A stretch of 64,000 nucleotides of DNA from Streptomyces sp. B1I3 (GTDB taxonomy: Bacteria > Actinomycetota > Actinomycetes > Streptomycetales > Streptomycetaceae). Made by a program: the position numbers and the translations under genes. The DNA lies in NCBI RefSeq assembly GCF_030816615.1, contig NZ_JAUSYD010000001.1, positions 5,850,501 to 5,914,500 on the forward strand. The letters run 5' to 3'. Below, one piece after another: positions 33,599 to 41,707 of the stretch (positions within the stretch are counted from its first letter, which is position 1; every line of letters starts with the position of its first letter). The notes under the pieces were generated by a model. It did no database searches. It was not told where the DNA came from and saw only the letters and a program-made list of their open reading frames with translations.

Positions 33599-34252
33599 AT
33601 GTCCACGCCTCGCGCGCACCTGTCCGACGCCCGGCTCTACCTGTGCACGGACGCCCGCAGGCGCCAGGGCGACCTGCCCGCCTTCCTCGACGCCGTCCTG
33701 TCCAGTGGTGTGGACATCGTCCAGCTGCGCGACAAGGGCATGGAAGCGGCCGAGGAACTCGACCACCTCGCCGTCTTCGCCGACGCCTGCCGACGCCACG
33801 GCAAGCTCCTCGCGGTGAACGACCGGGCCGATGTCGCCCACGCGATCGGCTCCGACGTGCTCCACCTCGGGCAGGGTGATCTGCCGGTGCCCGCCGCCCG
33901 GGCGATCCTCGGGCAGGACGTGCTGATCGGCCGCTCCACCCATGCCGAGTCGGAGGTCGACGCCGCCGTCGCCGAGGAGGGCGTCGACTACTTCTGCACC
34001 GGCCCCTGCTGGCCCACTCCCACCAAGCCCGGCCGGCACGCCCCCGGCCTCGGCCTCGTGCGCTACGCCGCCTCGCTCGGCCGGTCCCGCCCCTGGTTCG
34101 CCATCGGAGGGATCGACGCCGGCAACCTGGACGAGGTGCTGGACGCCGGCGCCCGCCGGGTCGTCGTCGTGCGGGCGATCACCGAGGCCGCGGACCCGGC
34201 CGCGGCGACGAAGGCGCTCGCCGACCGCATCAGGGCGCGCGCCGCTTCCTGA
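33599..34252 (+). CDS. thiE: Thiamine-phosphate synthase
   Basis: A 217-residue TIM-barrel enzyme joining hydroxymethylpyrimidine diphosphate and thiazole phosphate to thiamine phosphate. Motifs are LYLCTDAR, DIVQLRDKG (Arg/Lys for diphosphate), LLAVNDRADVAHAIGSDVLHLGQGDLP (Asn, Asp), IGRSTH, YFCTGPCWPTPTKPGRHAPGL and FAIGGIDAGNLDEVLDAGARRVVVVRAI. The ATG follows GGGGGAG. Unlike thiO-thiS-thiG, I see no THI box in its 115-base upstream region. Confidence 0.95.
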   Translation: MSTPRAHLSDARLYLCTDARRRQGDLPAFLDAVLSSGVDIVQLRDKGMEAAEELDHLAVFADACRRHGKLLAVNDRADVAHAIGSDVLHLGQGDLPVPAARAILGQDVLIGRSTHAESEVDAAVAEEGVDYFCTGPCWPTPTKPGRHAPGLGLVRYAASLGRSRPWFAIGGIDAGNLDEVLDAGARRVVVVRAITEAADPAAATKALADRIRARAAS

Positions 34253-34398
34253 TCAGGGGAAGTTCCTGCGGACCACCGGCCGGGCGGCCTCCCCCGCCCG
34301 GAGGGCAGCATGTCCGAAGGGTGGACAACAACCACCTGATTACGGGCAAATCAACCGACGCGGTTGGGGTACCGCCCGGCCCTGGTTAACCTCCGAGT

Positions 34399-35316
34399 AT
34401 GGCCCTTGGCACACCTTCCACCAGGACTGATCACGCACGTACCGTGCGGGATCTGCTCGCGACCGGTAAGACGTCGTATTCGTTCGAGTTCCCGTCTCCC
34501 AAGACCGAGAAGGGCGAGCGGAACCTCTGGAACGCCCTGCGGCGGGTCGAGGCGGTGCGCCCGAGCTTCGTCTCCGTGACGTACGGGGCGGGCGGCTCGA
34601 CGCGGGAGGGGACGGTGCGGGCGACCCAGCAGATCGCCGCCGACACGACCCTGACCCCGGTCGCCCACCTCACCGCGGTCGACCACTCCGTGGCCCAGCT
34701 GCGCAACATGGTCGGGCAGTACGCCGACGCCGGCATCCGGAACATCCTCGCGGTGCGCGGGGACCCGCCGGGCGATCCGATGGGTGAGTGGGTCGAGCAC
34801 CCGCAGGGTGTGCGGTACGCGGCCGACCTCGTCCGGCTCATCAAGGAGTCCGGCGATTTCTGTGTCGGCGTCGCGGCTTTCCCCGAAATGCACCCGAGGT
34901 CGGCCGACTGGGACGCCGACACCCGGAATTTCGTCGACAAGTGCCGGGCCGGGGCCGACTACGCGATCACCCAGATGTTCTTCCAGCCGGAGAGTTATCT
35001 GCGGATGCGTGACCGCGTGGTCGCGGCGGGTTGCGACACGCCGATCATTCCCGAGGTGATGCCGCTCACCAACGTCCGGCAACTCGAAAGGTTCGCCCAA
35101 CTCAGCAACGCGGTCATGCCTTCGGCGCTGAAAGACCGCATCCTCGCCGTCAAGGACGACCCCGTCGCTGTACGCTCCACTGGCATCGAGTTCGCAACGG
35201 AGTTCTGCGCGAAGTTGCTCTCCGAGGGTGTCCCCGGACTGCACTTCATCACGCTCAACAATTCGACGGCAACGCTCGAGATCTACGAGAATCTCGGACT
35301 GCACAAGCAGTCCTGA
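34399..35316 (+). CDS. metF: 5,10-methylenetetrahydrofolate reductase (NAD(P)H)
   Basis: A 305-residue FAD TIM-barrel enzyme reducing methylene-THF to methyl-THF for methionine synthesis. The N-terminal SYSFEFPSPKTEKGERNLWNALRRV has the catalytic Glu, and SVTYGAGGSTREGTVRATQQI, VAHLTAVDH, NILAVRGDPPGD, FCVGVAAFPEMHP and ADYAITQMFFQPESYLRMRD follow. No clear Shine-Dalgarno site precedes the ATG, so it may be leaderless or weakly initiated. The 146-base upstream gap is comparatively AT-rich and likely holds its promoter. Confidence 0.95.
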   Translation: MALGTPSTRTDHARTVRDLLATGKTSYSFEFPSPKTEKGERNLWNALRRVEAVRPSFVSVTYGAGGSTREGTVRATQQIAADTTLTPVAHLTAVDHSVAQLRNMVGQYADAGIRNILAVRGDPPGDPMGEWVEHPQGVRYAADLVRLIKESGDFCVGVAAFPEMHPRSADWDADTRNFVDKCRAGADYAITQMFFQPESYLRMRDRVVAAGCDTPIIPEVMPLTNVRQLERFAQLSNAVMPSALKDRILAVKDDPVAVRSTGIEFATEFCAKLLSEGVPGLHFITLNNSTATLEIYENLGLHKQS

Positions 35317-35363
35317 CCGGCCGCACCCGCCACCGACCGGGGCGGCCGTAGGAGGGGGCGGGC

Positions 35364-36353
35364 GTGGGCTGGACGGTCCTCTACATCGCATTTGCCGTGG
35401 TGGCGCTGTGGCTGCTGGGCGAGGTGCTGCTGCAGTACAAGGCACGTCTGCGCTGGCGGCTGCTGGCCTTCTCCGGCTTCCTCGGTGTGGTCATCGGTGT
35501 GCTGATCCCCTCCGTGCTGGTGATCGCGGTCGGTGCCGTCGCCTTTGCCACGGGCCAGACGTACGTGACGCTCTCCTTCCGGCGCGGTTTCTCGACGGGA
35601 TGGGCGCTGGGCGGAAAACCCGGCGCGAGCCGCCGCCGCAAGAGGGGTGGTGACGACGGCCGGAAGCCCACGCTCGAGGTCTCCGGACTGCAGTACGAGG
35701 GAGGCGTCCCGGACGCCGCCGCCCCGGACCCGGACACCGCCGTCTACGAACCGCAGCCGCTCCCGGACGACACCGGGCAGTACGGCATCTACACGGACGC
35801 CCCCGGCGGCGTCCCGGACAGCGGCGGGGACCGGCAGGACCGGCGGACGCCCGACGACGGTTACGACGACCCGTACGGCGGGTACGCACCGCCGGCCCAG
35901 GACACCTTCAGCGGCCAGGGCGCCTACCAGGACCCGAACGCCTACCAGGACCCGGACGCCTACCAGGGCCAGGAGGCCTACCAGGGCCAGGAGGCCCACC
36001 AGGGCCACGACGGCGGTTACACCGACCCGTACGGCTACGGCACGCAGCCGGAGAACTACGCCGCCTACACGGATCCGTACATCGGGACGAGCACCACCGC
36101 GGGCGCCGGGCAGTACGCCTCGTACGACAGCTACGGCAACGCCTACGACGCCGACGACGCCTACGGGGAGCAGCAGCCGTCAGGCTCCCACGCCGGGCAG
36201 TACGACCCCTCCGACACCCCTCCGGGCGGGGTCTGGGTCCCGCAGCAACGCGGCACCGGGCAGTACCCCCCGCTGCCGCCCGAGGCGCCCACCGGACCCG
36301 CCCCGTACGGCAACGGCTACGACACCGGTCAGAACGAGCAGTACCGCTACTGA
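35364..36353 (+). CDS. Membrane protein with Tyr/Gln/Asp-rich repeat tail
   Basis: A 329-residue protein. Two to three hydrophobic helices (GWTVLYIAFAVVALWLLGEVLL and LLAFSGFLGVVIGVLIPSVLVIAVGAVAFATG) are followed by a basic cytoplasmic segment SRRRKRGG. A tail of about 220 residues is rich in Tyr, Gly, Gln, Asp and Pro. Within it AYQDPx/AYQGQE repeats stand in tandem, and many GQYxxY and DPYGGY elements recur. Such tails are intrinsically disordered and often prone to self-association. Function unknown. GTG start with GGAGG upstream, 47 bases after metF and probably cotranscribed with it. Confidence 0.8.
   Translation: MGWTVLYIAFAVVALWLLGEVLLQYKARLRWRLLAFSGFLGVVIGVLIPSVLVIAVGAVAFATGQTYVTLSFRRGFSTGWALGGKPGASRRRKRGGDDGRKPTLEVSGLQYEGGVPDAAAPDPDTAVYEPQPLPDDTGQYGIYTDAPGGVPDSGGDRQDRRTPDDGYDDPYGGYAPPAQDTFSGQGAYQDPNAYQDPDAYQGQEAYQGQEAHQGHDGGYTDPYGYGTQPENYAAYTDPYIGTSTTAGAGQYASYDSYGNAYDADDAYGEQQPSGSHAGQYDPSDTPPGGVWVPQQRGTGQYPPLPPEAPTGPAPYGNGYDTGQNEQYRY
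35922..36011 (+). repeat. Five 18-bp in-frame tandem repeats
   Basis: Units of GCCTACCAGGACCCGRAC or GCCTACCAGGGCCAGGAG, with the last unit diverged to GCCCACCAGGGCCACGAC. They encode AYQDPN, AYQDPD, AYQGQE, AYQGQE and AHQGHD. Slippage could change the copy number without breaking the frame. Confidence 0.9.
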
Positions 36354-36412
36354 GCCGGGGCGGGTCGTACCGGTGCCCGGGCCGCGCCGGACGGAGGCGG
36401 ACGGTCAGCGGG

Positions 36413-37930
36413 TCACCTGGACCCGCGGAAGCCGTCGCCCTCCACGACGAGCCCGGCGACCAGCGCACCCGACATCCCGGCATGCGCCGGCCCGCCGCCC
36501 GGATGCGACCAGCCACCCGCCAGGTACAGCCCCGGCAGCGCGGTGCGGTTGCCCTCGTGCAGGTACGCGCCGCCCGCCCCGGCCAGGGCCGGGGCGGGCA
36601 CCGAGCCGCCCTCGGCGCCCGTGTCGGCAGCCGTGTCCGCAGGGGTGCGCGGCTCGGCGTGGACGATCCGCTCGCGCAGGCCCGGGACGGCCGCCGCGGC
36701 CCTGTCGATCATCGTGTCGGCGAACCGTTCGCGCAGCGCCGCGTCCGTCCAGTCGACCGGGCCGTGCGGGGCCACCGTCGCCATCAGGGTCACCGCCTCG
36801 TGCGCCTCGTCCGGGCGGGTGCCGGGATCGTCCGGACGCGACACCGTCACCGTGGGCCGTGCGGCGGTCCGGCCGCCGAACACCGCCTCCTGCTCCGCGG
36901 CTCCGTCGTCGGTGTGCACCACCGTCCGGTGCACCGCGCCGGCCTCGCGCGCGCCGCGCAACGACAGCAGCACCAGGAAGCGGCCGGGCACCGGGCCGCC
37001 CGCCGTGGGCGGCTCTCCCGCCGGGCCCCCGCCGGGTCGGCCCTGCTGACCGGGCACCAGGCCCGGACGCGGCTGCGCGCCGAGAACGACGACATCGGCA
37101 TCGGCACAGGTGCCGTCGGCGAGCTCGACGCCTGCCGCGCGGCCGTCCGCCTCCAGCACCCGCACCACGTCGGCACCGAAGACGAACGTCACCCGGCGGG
37201 CCAGGCACCGCTCGTACACCGCGTCGGCGAGGGCCCGCATCCCCCCGGCGACGTACCAGCTGCCGAAGGTCTCCTCCATGTACGGCAGAAGGGCGGCGGC
37301 TGCCGGAGCGCGTCGCGGGTCCAGCCCGTAGGACAGGGCGTACCCGTCCAGAAGGGCGGCCAGCCGGGGATCCGCGAGCTCCCAGGCGCCCACTTCCGCC
37401 AGGGTCCCCGCCTGCCGTGCGGAGCGCAGCAGCCTGCGCCGGCGCACGGCGGGATACGGGTCGCGGTTCAGTACCTGCCGGTCCTCGGGCAGGGGCTCCT
37501 CCAGCAGCGGCCTGCGCGACCGGTCCCAGGCGGTCCCGGCCCGGTCCAGGAAATCACCCCAGCGGGCTCCGGCGCCCTCGCCGAGCGCCCGGTCCAGCGC
37601 GCCGGCCACCCCGGCCCGTGAGGCGTTGGGCAGCGACACCGCGGTGCCGTCCGCGAACAGGTGGCGGCTCGCCGGGTCGACCTGGGTGAGGGTCACACAC
37701 TGCTCCAGCGGCTCCTTGCCCGTCTTCACGAACAGGTCGCGGTAGACCGCGGGCAGGTGGAGCAGCGAGGGCCCGGTGTCGAAGACGAAGCCGTCACGGG
37801 CATACCGGCCGAGAGAGCCGCCGTGGGTCTGCGACCGCTCGTACACCGTCACCCGGTGGCCTGCCACGGCGAGCCGGGCCGCCGCCGCCATCGCGCCCGT
37901 CCCGGCGCCGATCACCGCAATTCGTGCCAT
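36413..37930 (-). CDS. Phytoene desaturase-like FAD-dependent oxidoreductase (CrtI/COG1233 family)
   Basis: A 505-residue flavoprotein. The N-terminal ADP-binding motif is IAVIGAGTGAMAAAARLAVAGHRVTVYERSQTHGG, followed by DTGPSLLHLPAVYRDLF as in CrtI-type desaturases. The mid region is GSWYVAGGMRALADAVYERC, and the C terminus is GLYLAGGWSHPGGGPAHAGMSGALVAG, the CrtI C-terminal FAD motif. There is no carotenoid gene nearby, so the substrate may not be phytoene; the family also covers retinol saturases and uncharacterised oxidases. The end of the gene is Pro/Ala-rich between the motifs. It is convergent with the repeat-tail membrane protein. Confidence 0.87.
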   Translation of the reverse strand: MARIAVIGAGTGAMAAAARLAVAGHRVTVYERSQTHGGSLGRYARDGFVFDTGPSLLHLPAVYRDLFVKTGKEPLEQCVTLTQVDPASRHLFADGTAVSLPNASRAGVAGALDRALGEGAGARWGDFLDRAGTAWDRSRRPLLEEPLPEDRQVLNRDPYPAVRRRRLLRSARQAGTLAEVGAWELADPRLAALLDGYALSYGLDPRRAPAAAALLPYMEETFGSWYVAGGMRALADAVYERCLARRVTFVFGADVVRVLEADGRAAGVELADGTCADADVVVLGAQPRPGLVPGQQGRPGGGPAGEPPTAGGPVPGRFLVLLSLRGAREAGAVHRTVVHTDDGAAEQEAVFGGRTAARPTVTVSRPDDPGTRPDEAHEAVTLMATVAPHGPVDWTDAALRERFADTMIDRAAAAVPGLRERIVHAEPRTPADTAADTGAEGGSVPAPALAGAGGAYLHEGNRTALPGLYLAGGWSHPGGGPAHAGMSGALVAGLVVEGDGFRGSR

Positions 37931-37961
37931 GGCAGTGACCCTAAGGGGTGCCGTCGACAGC

Positions 37962-38579
37962 TCACCCGTGAGGCCGGTGCCGGCCGGCCCCGGCCAGGCT
38001 CCTCTCCTCGCGGCGCTGCGCCCGGCGGCGCAGGAAACGGCGGATCCGGGAAGCGAGGAAGACGAGTATCACCATGCCGAGCAGCAACAGGCTTCCGGCG
38101 ACGACGGCCGCGGCGACCGGGTGGAAGACCGCGAGGGTGATGACGCCGGCGACGCCCAGGTCCTCCGCGACACTGACCCCGACGTTGCTGAACGGCTCGG
38201 GCGAGGTGTTGACGGCCATCCTGGTCCCCGCCTTCACCAGATGGCTCATCAGCGCGGTGGACCCGCCCACGGCCCCGGCCGCGAGCTCCGGCAGCGATCC
38301 GCTCGTGCCCGCCAGCAGTGCCGCGACGACCGCGCCGGCCACCGGCCGGACCACCGTGTGGACGGTGTCCCACGCCGAGTCCACGTACGGGATCTTGTCG
38401 GCCACCGCCTCGCACAGGAAGAGCAAGCCGGCGACCACGAGCACGTCCGTGCGCTGCAACGACTCGGGCACCTCGTCGGCGAGGCCCGTCGCACCGAAGA
38501 CGCCGAGCAGGAGGACCACCGCGTAGGCGTTGATCCCGCTCGCCCAGCCGCTCGTGAACACCAGGGGGAGTACGGACAC
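37962..38579 (-). CDS. DUF4126 polytopic membrane protein
   Basis: A 205-residue protein with five or six hydrophobic helices. The start SVLPLVFTSGWASGINAYAVVLLLGVFGATG, the loop KIPYVDSAWDTVHTVVRPVAGAVVAALLAG, and GSTALMSHLVKAGTRMAVNTSPEPFSNVGVSVAEDLGVAG are hallmarks of DUF4126. It ends with a basic Arg-rich tail. Function unknown. GTG start without a Shine-Dalgarno site. A TACGAT hexamer lies seven bases upstream, which suggests a leaderless transcript. It lies 31 bases after the start of the oxidase gene, in the same direction. Confidence 0.8.
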   Translation of the reverse strand: MSVLPLVFTSGWASGINAYAVVLLLGVFGATGLADEVPESLQRTDVLVVAGLLFLCEAVADKIPYVDSAWDTVHTVVRPVAGAVVAALLAGTSGSLPELAAGAVGGSTALMSHLVKAGTRMAVNTSPEPFSNVGVSVAEDLGVAGVITLAVFHPVAAAVVAGSLLLLGMVILVFLASRIRRFLRRRAQRREERSLAGAGRHRPHG

Positions 38580-38978
38580 GGAGGCGATCGTAGCCAGTGG
38601 TGGTGACGGCGGGATGGGCCCGGGCACACAGGGCTGAGTACCCCTACCTAGTGGGGGAGATGAGTACGGGCGCGGATGGGCTCCGACATGCCCGGACGGA
38701 AGAGTGGGGACCACGGAAGGGGCGCGGCGCCCGGACCGCCGGCACGGGGCGGCGGAACGGCGTGGCACCCCTGACGGAACGGGGGGCACGACGCGGGGCC
38801 CGGGACCACGGGGGAACGAGGGTCACGGGGAGGGCTCTGCGGGGGGTCACGAAGACGCCGGTCCGGCGGCACGCGAGGGGGATCGCGTGCCACCGGACCG
38901 GCGTCCACCCGCGTCCCGGGGTCTGCGGGGCCGGCGTCCTGAGACTTCCGGGAGCCACCTGGGCGCCCACGACTCCGC
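38580..38978. other. Intergenic region with one MacR-like site, no convincing gene
   Basis: About 400 bases. Open frames here encode Arg/Gly/Thr-rich low-complexity peptides on both strands with no recognisable family. A possible short ORF from an ATG at 38660 after GGGGGAG is not convincing. On the plus strand TGAGTACCCCTACCTA (38635-38650) matches 11 of 14 defined positions of the MacR consensus TGAGTAC-nn-GTACTCA, and a second TGAGTAC half-site lies at 38661. These are upstream of the DUF4126 gene. Confidence 0.5.
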
Positions 38979-39590
38979 TCAGCGACCGCTGACGCGACCG
39001 TGCAGCAACAGGGAAAGAGCCGAGTGCACGTCGTCGATCGTCCGCTCGGGCTGGAACGCCTGCCAGTCCAGGGCGGCCACGAGCACCATTCCCACCAGCG
39101 CGGCGGCCGTCAGCTGGATGTCGATCTCCTCGCTGAGCTCACCGCCGGCGACGCCGTCCCGGAGCACCTGCTCGACCACGGCCACGGCTTCCTGCCGCAC
39201 CACCAGGAGCGTCGACTGCCAGGCGCGGTTGGTGCGCCAGAGTTCGGCGACGTACAGCTGGGTGAAGGCCGGATAGCGGTCGATGAAGGCGAGACCGGCC
39301 CGGATCATCGCGTCCAGGGCCTCCACACGGGTGCCGCCGCGCTCGTCGGTCTGCTCGGCGGCGGTGCGCAGCGACAGGGTGAGCAGACCCACGCCGTGCC
39401 GCAACAGCTCCTCGAAGAGCTCCGTCTTGCTCTTGAAGTTGTAGTAGACCGTGCCCTTGGCCACCCCCGCGCGGTCGGCGATCTCGTCCACCGTGGTCGC
39501 CGAGAAGCCCTTCTCCGCGATGAGGGTCACCGCCGCTTCGTAGAGCTTCTGCCGGGTGGCCTGGCGGCGCGTGGTGCTACTGCTGTCCAT
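38979..39590 (-). CDS. TetR/AcrR-family repressor
   Basis: A 203-residue regulator. The N-terminal helix-turn-helix TRQKLYEAAVTLIAEKGFSATTVDEIADRAGVAKGTVYYNFKSKTELFEEL is typical TetR. The C-terminal ligand domain is helical (LTAAALVGMVLVAALDWQAF). It is the last gene of a three-gene operon with the YhgE-type membrane protein and an ABC ATPase, with only 29 bases between it and the YhgE stop. It probably represses the operon from the palindrome in front of the ATPase gene. The ATG (MDSSSTTRR) is preferred to the longer frame. Confidence 0.93.
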   Translation of the reverse strand: MDSSSTTRRQATRQKLYEAAVTLIAEKGFSATTVDEIADRAGVAKGTVYYNFKSKTELFEELLRHGVGLLTLSLRTAAEQTDERGGTRVEALDAMIRAGLAFIDRYPAFTQLYVAELWRTNRAWQSTLLVVRQEAVAVVEQVLRDGVAGGELSEEIDIQLTAAALVGMVLVAALDWQAFQPERTIDDVHSALSLLLHGRVSGR

Positions 39591-39619
39591 GCCACCGATT
39601 CTCACAGGTCCGGGGGTGC

Positions 39620-41707
39620 TCACAGACTGAGCTCCGGGTGCAGCCGGTCCAGTGTCCACACCTGTTTGCGGCGTGCGGCGAGCGCGGTCAGTGCCAGCGC
39701 GCCCGCGGTGAAGGCCAGCAGGACGGCACTTGCCTGCCAGACCGGGCCGAGCCCGCCGCCCGTGACAAGCCGGCGCAGGCCGTTCACCACGTAGGTCATC
39801 GGCAGGTAGGGATGGATCGCCCCGAAGAAGCCCGGGCTGGTCTGCACGGGATACGTCCCCCCGGCCGAGGTCAGCTGCAGCATCAGCATCGCGAGGACGA
39901 GGATGCGGCCCGCCGCTCCGAAACGGGCGTTCAGCCACTGGACGATCGCGGCGAAACAGCAGGTGACCAGTGCCAGGAAGGCGATCGTTCCGGCCGCGTG
40001 CGCCATCTGCAGGCCGAGCCGCCAGTGGAGTACGGCCATGAGGGCACCGACCTGGGCGAGGCCGATCCCCGCGACCGGCAGCCAGCCCGCGAAGGCGATG
40101 CGCCAGGCCGGAGCCCCCGCCGAGAGCGCGCGCCGGTTGAGCGGCTGGATCAGCATGTACGCCACCATCGCGCCCACCCAGAGCGAGAGGGGGATGAAGT
40201 ACGGGGCGAAACCGGTGCCGTAGTTGGGCGCGGCGTGCAGCGACGAGGAGGCCAGCCGCACCGGATCGGCCATGACGCCGGTACGGGCGTCACGGTCGTC
40301 CTTGTCGTAATCGGGGATCTTGCCGACGCCGTCGTGCAGCCCTTGGGTGAGGTCGGCCGAGCCGTCACCGAGGCGGTGGAGCCCGCTGTCCAGGTTCGTG
40401 GCGCCCGTCCTGAGTTTCTTGATCCCGCTGTCCAGGTCCCCGGCCCCGGTCTTGGCGGTGCCGAGACCGGTGTGGAGCGCGTCGGCGCCCTTGGCGACCT
40501 TGTGGGCACCGGTGTTGAGCGCGTTGATCTTCTTGACCGCGGACTCCAGGTCGGTGTCCAGGTGCGGCGAGCGCTTCGCGAGGGCGTCGGCCTGCTTCTG
40601 GAGGGTCGCCAACTGGGACCGCAGCTTGGTCAGGTCGCCGTTCTGGTCGTCGACCAGGGCCTGCACGTCGTCCGAGACGTCCGCCACGTCCGCAGCCGCG
40701 GTCCTGGCCCGCTTCAGCTCCGGGCAGACGGCGGAATCGGGCAGCGGCTGCTGCTCGCAGCGGAGCCGGTAGACGTCGGCCAGGTCGTCGGAGGCGGTGT
40801 GGGCGGCGGCCGAGGCGGTGGGAGCCGCCTTCGCCAGCAGGTCCAGGTTGTCCCGTACGGCCTTGGAGGAGTCGGAGACCAGCCGGGCCGTGTCCCCGAT
40901 GGCCTTGCCGTTGTCCTTCAGGAAGGGCCGTACGTCGGAGGCGACCGTGTTCACCTTGTCGGCGAGCTGCTGCGTGCCGTCGGCCACCTGCCGGGAACCG
41001 GTCTCCAGGTCACCCGCGCCCTTGTTCAGCTTGACGACCCCGCCGGACAGCTTGCCGCTCCCCGCCTTGGCGTCCTTCAGCCCGTCCGCGAGGTCCTTGG
41101 ATCCCTTCTTGGCCTTGGTGATACCGCTCTCGAGGTCGCCCGCGCCCTTGGCCGCCTTCGCGGTCGCGTCGTGGAGGCCCGAGAAGTTGATGAAGATCCG
41201 GTCGAGGAACCCGCGTGACGCCTTGGTCGACGCGGCGCTGCGGACCTCGGCGAACACCGTCCGGGAGATCTGCCCCACGATGTAGTTGTTGGCGTCGTTC
41301 GTACGGACCTGCAGGGCGCCGGTCTCCGGTGAGCCGCCCCCGCTGGACGCGATCCGCTCGCTGAAGTCGGCCGGCATGGTCAGCGAGAGGTAGTACGTCC
41401 CGTCCTCGAGACCCCGGCCGGCCTCGGCCGTGCTGACCTCGTGCCAGTCGAAGACCTTGGAGTCGAGCAGCCTGCCGGCGATCTCGTCACCCGCCGCCAG
41501 ACGACCGCCCTCGGAGGGTGCGCCCTTGTCGTTGTTGACGAGCGCGACGGGGATGCGGTCGAGCCGTCCGTACGGATCCCAGAACGACCACAGGTAGAGG
41601 GCGCCGTACAGCAGGGGCAGCAGCAGGAGTGCCACCAGCGCGGCACGCGGCATCCGTCCCCGGCCGAACCGCCTCAGCTCAAGCGCGGCCAGTTTCGGCG
41701 CTCGCAT
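39620..41707 (-). CDS. YhgE/Pip-family membrane protein (ABC-2-type transporter-like)
   Basis: A 695-residue protein. One N-terminal helix (ALVALLLLPLLYGALYLWSFWDPYGRLDRIPVALVNNDKGAP, the classic YhgE/Pip start) is followed by an extracytoplasmic region of about 400 residues. It includes long coiled-coil repeats of the type GAGDLESGITKAKKGSKDLADGLKDAKAGSGKLSGGV. Five C-terminal helices come last (LSLWVGAMVAYMLIQPLNRR onwards). The family includes the phage-infection protein Pip and many uncharacterised exporters, and in actinobacteria it stands beside ABC ATPases and TetR regulators. Here it overlaps the ATPase gene by 29 bases, so the two products probably form one complex. Substrate unknown; a lipid or hydrophobic drug is plausible. 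Confidence 0.93.
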   Translation of the reverse strand: MRAPKLAALELRRFGRGRMPRAALVALLLLPLLYGALYLWSFWDPYGRLDRIPVALVNNDKGAPSEGGRLAAGDEIAGRLLDSKVFDWHEVSTAEAGRGLEDGTYYLSLTMPADFSERIASSGGGSPETGALQVRTNDANNYIVGQISRTVFAEVRSAASTKASRGFLDRIFINFSGLHDATAKAAKGAGDLESGITKAKKGSKDLADGLKDAKAGSGKLSGGVVKLNKGAGDLETGSRQVADGTQQLADKVNTVASDVRPFLKDNGKAIGDTARLVSDSSKAVRDNLDLLAKAAPTASAAAHTASDDLADVYRLRCEQQPLPDSAVCPELKRARTAAADVADVSDDVQALVDDQNGDLTKLRSQLATLQKQADALAKRSPHLDTDLESAVKKINALNTGAHKVAKGADALHTGLGTAKTGAGDLDSGIKKLRTGATNLDSGLHRLGDGSADLTQGLHDGVGKIPDYDKDDRDARTGVMADPVRLASSSLHAAPNYGTGFAPYFIPLSLWVGAMVAYMLIQPLNRRALSAGAPAWRIAFAGWLPVAGIGLAQVGALMAVLHWRLGLQMAHAAGTIAFLALVTCCFAAIVQWLNARFGAAGRILVLAMLMLQLTSAGGTYPVQTSPGFFGAIHPYLPMTYVVNGLRRLVTGGGLGPVWQASAVLLAFTAGALALTALAARRKQVWTLDRLHPELSL

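Noticed and set aside
38660..38992. Possible small ORF (MSTGADGLRH...) in the gap before the TetR gene
   Set aside because: Composition is that of random GC-rich sequence with no recognisable domain, and the candidate Shine-Dalgarno site abuts the ATG. Kept only as an intergenic note.
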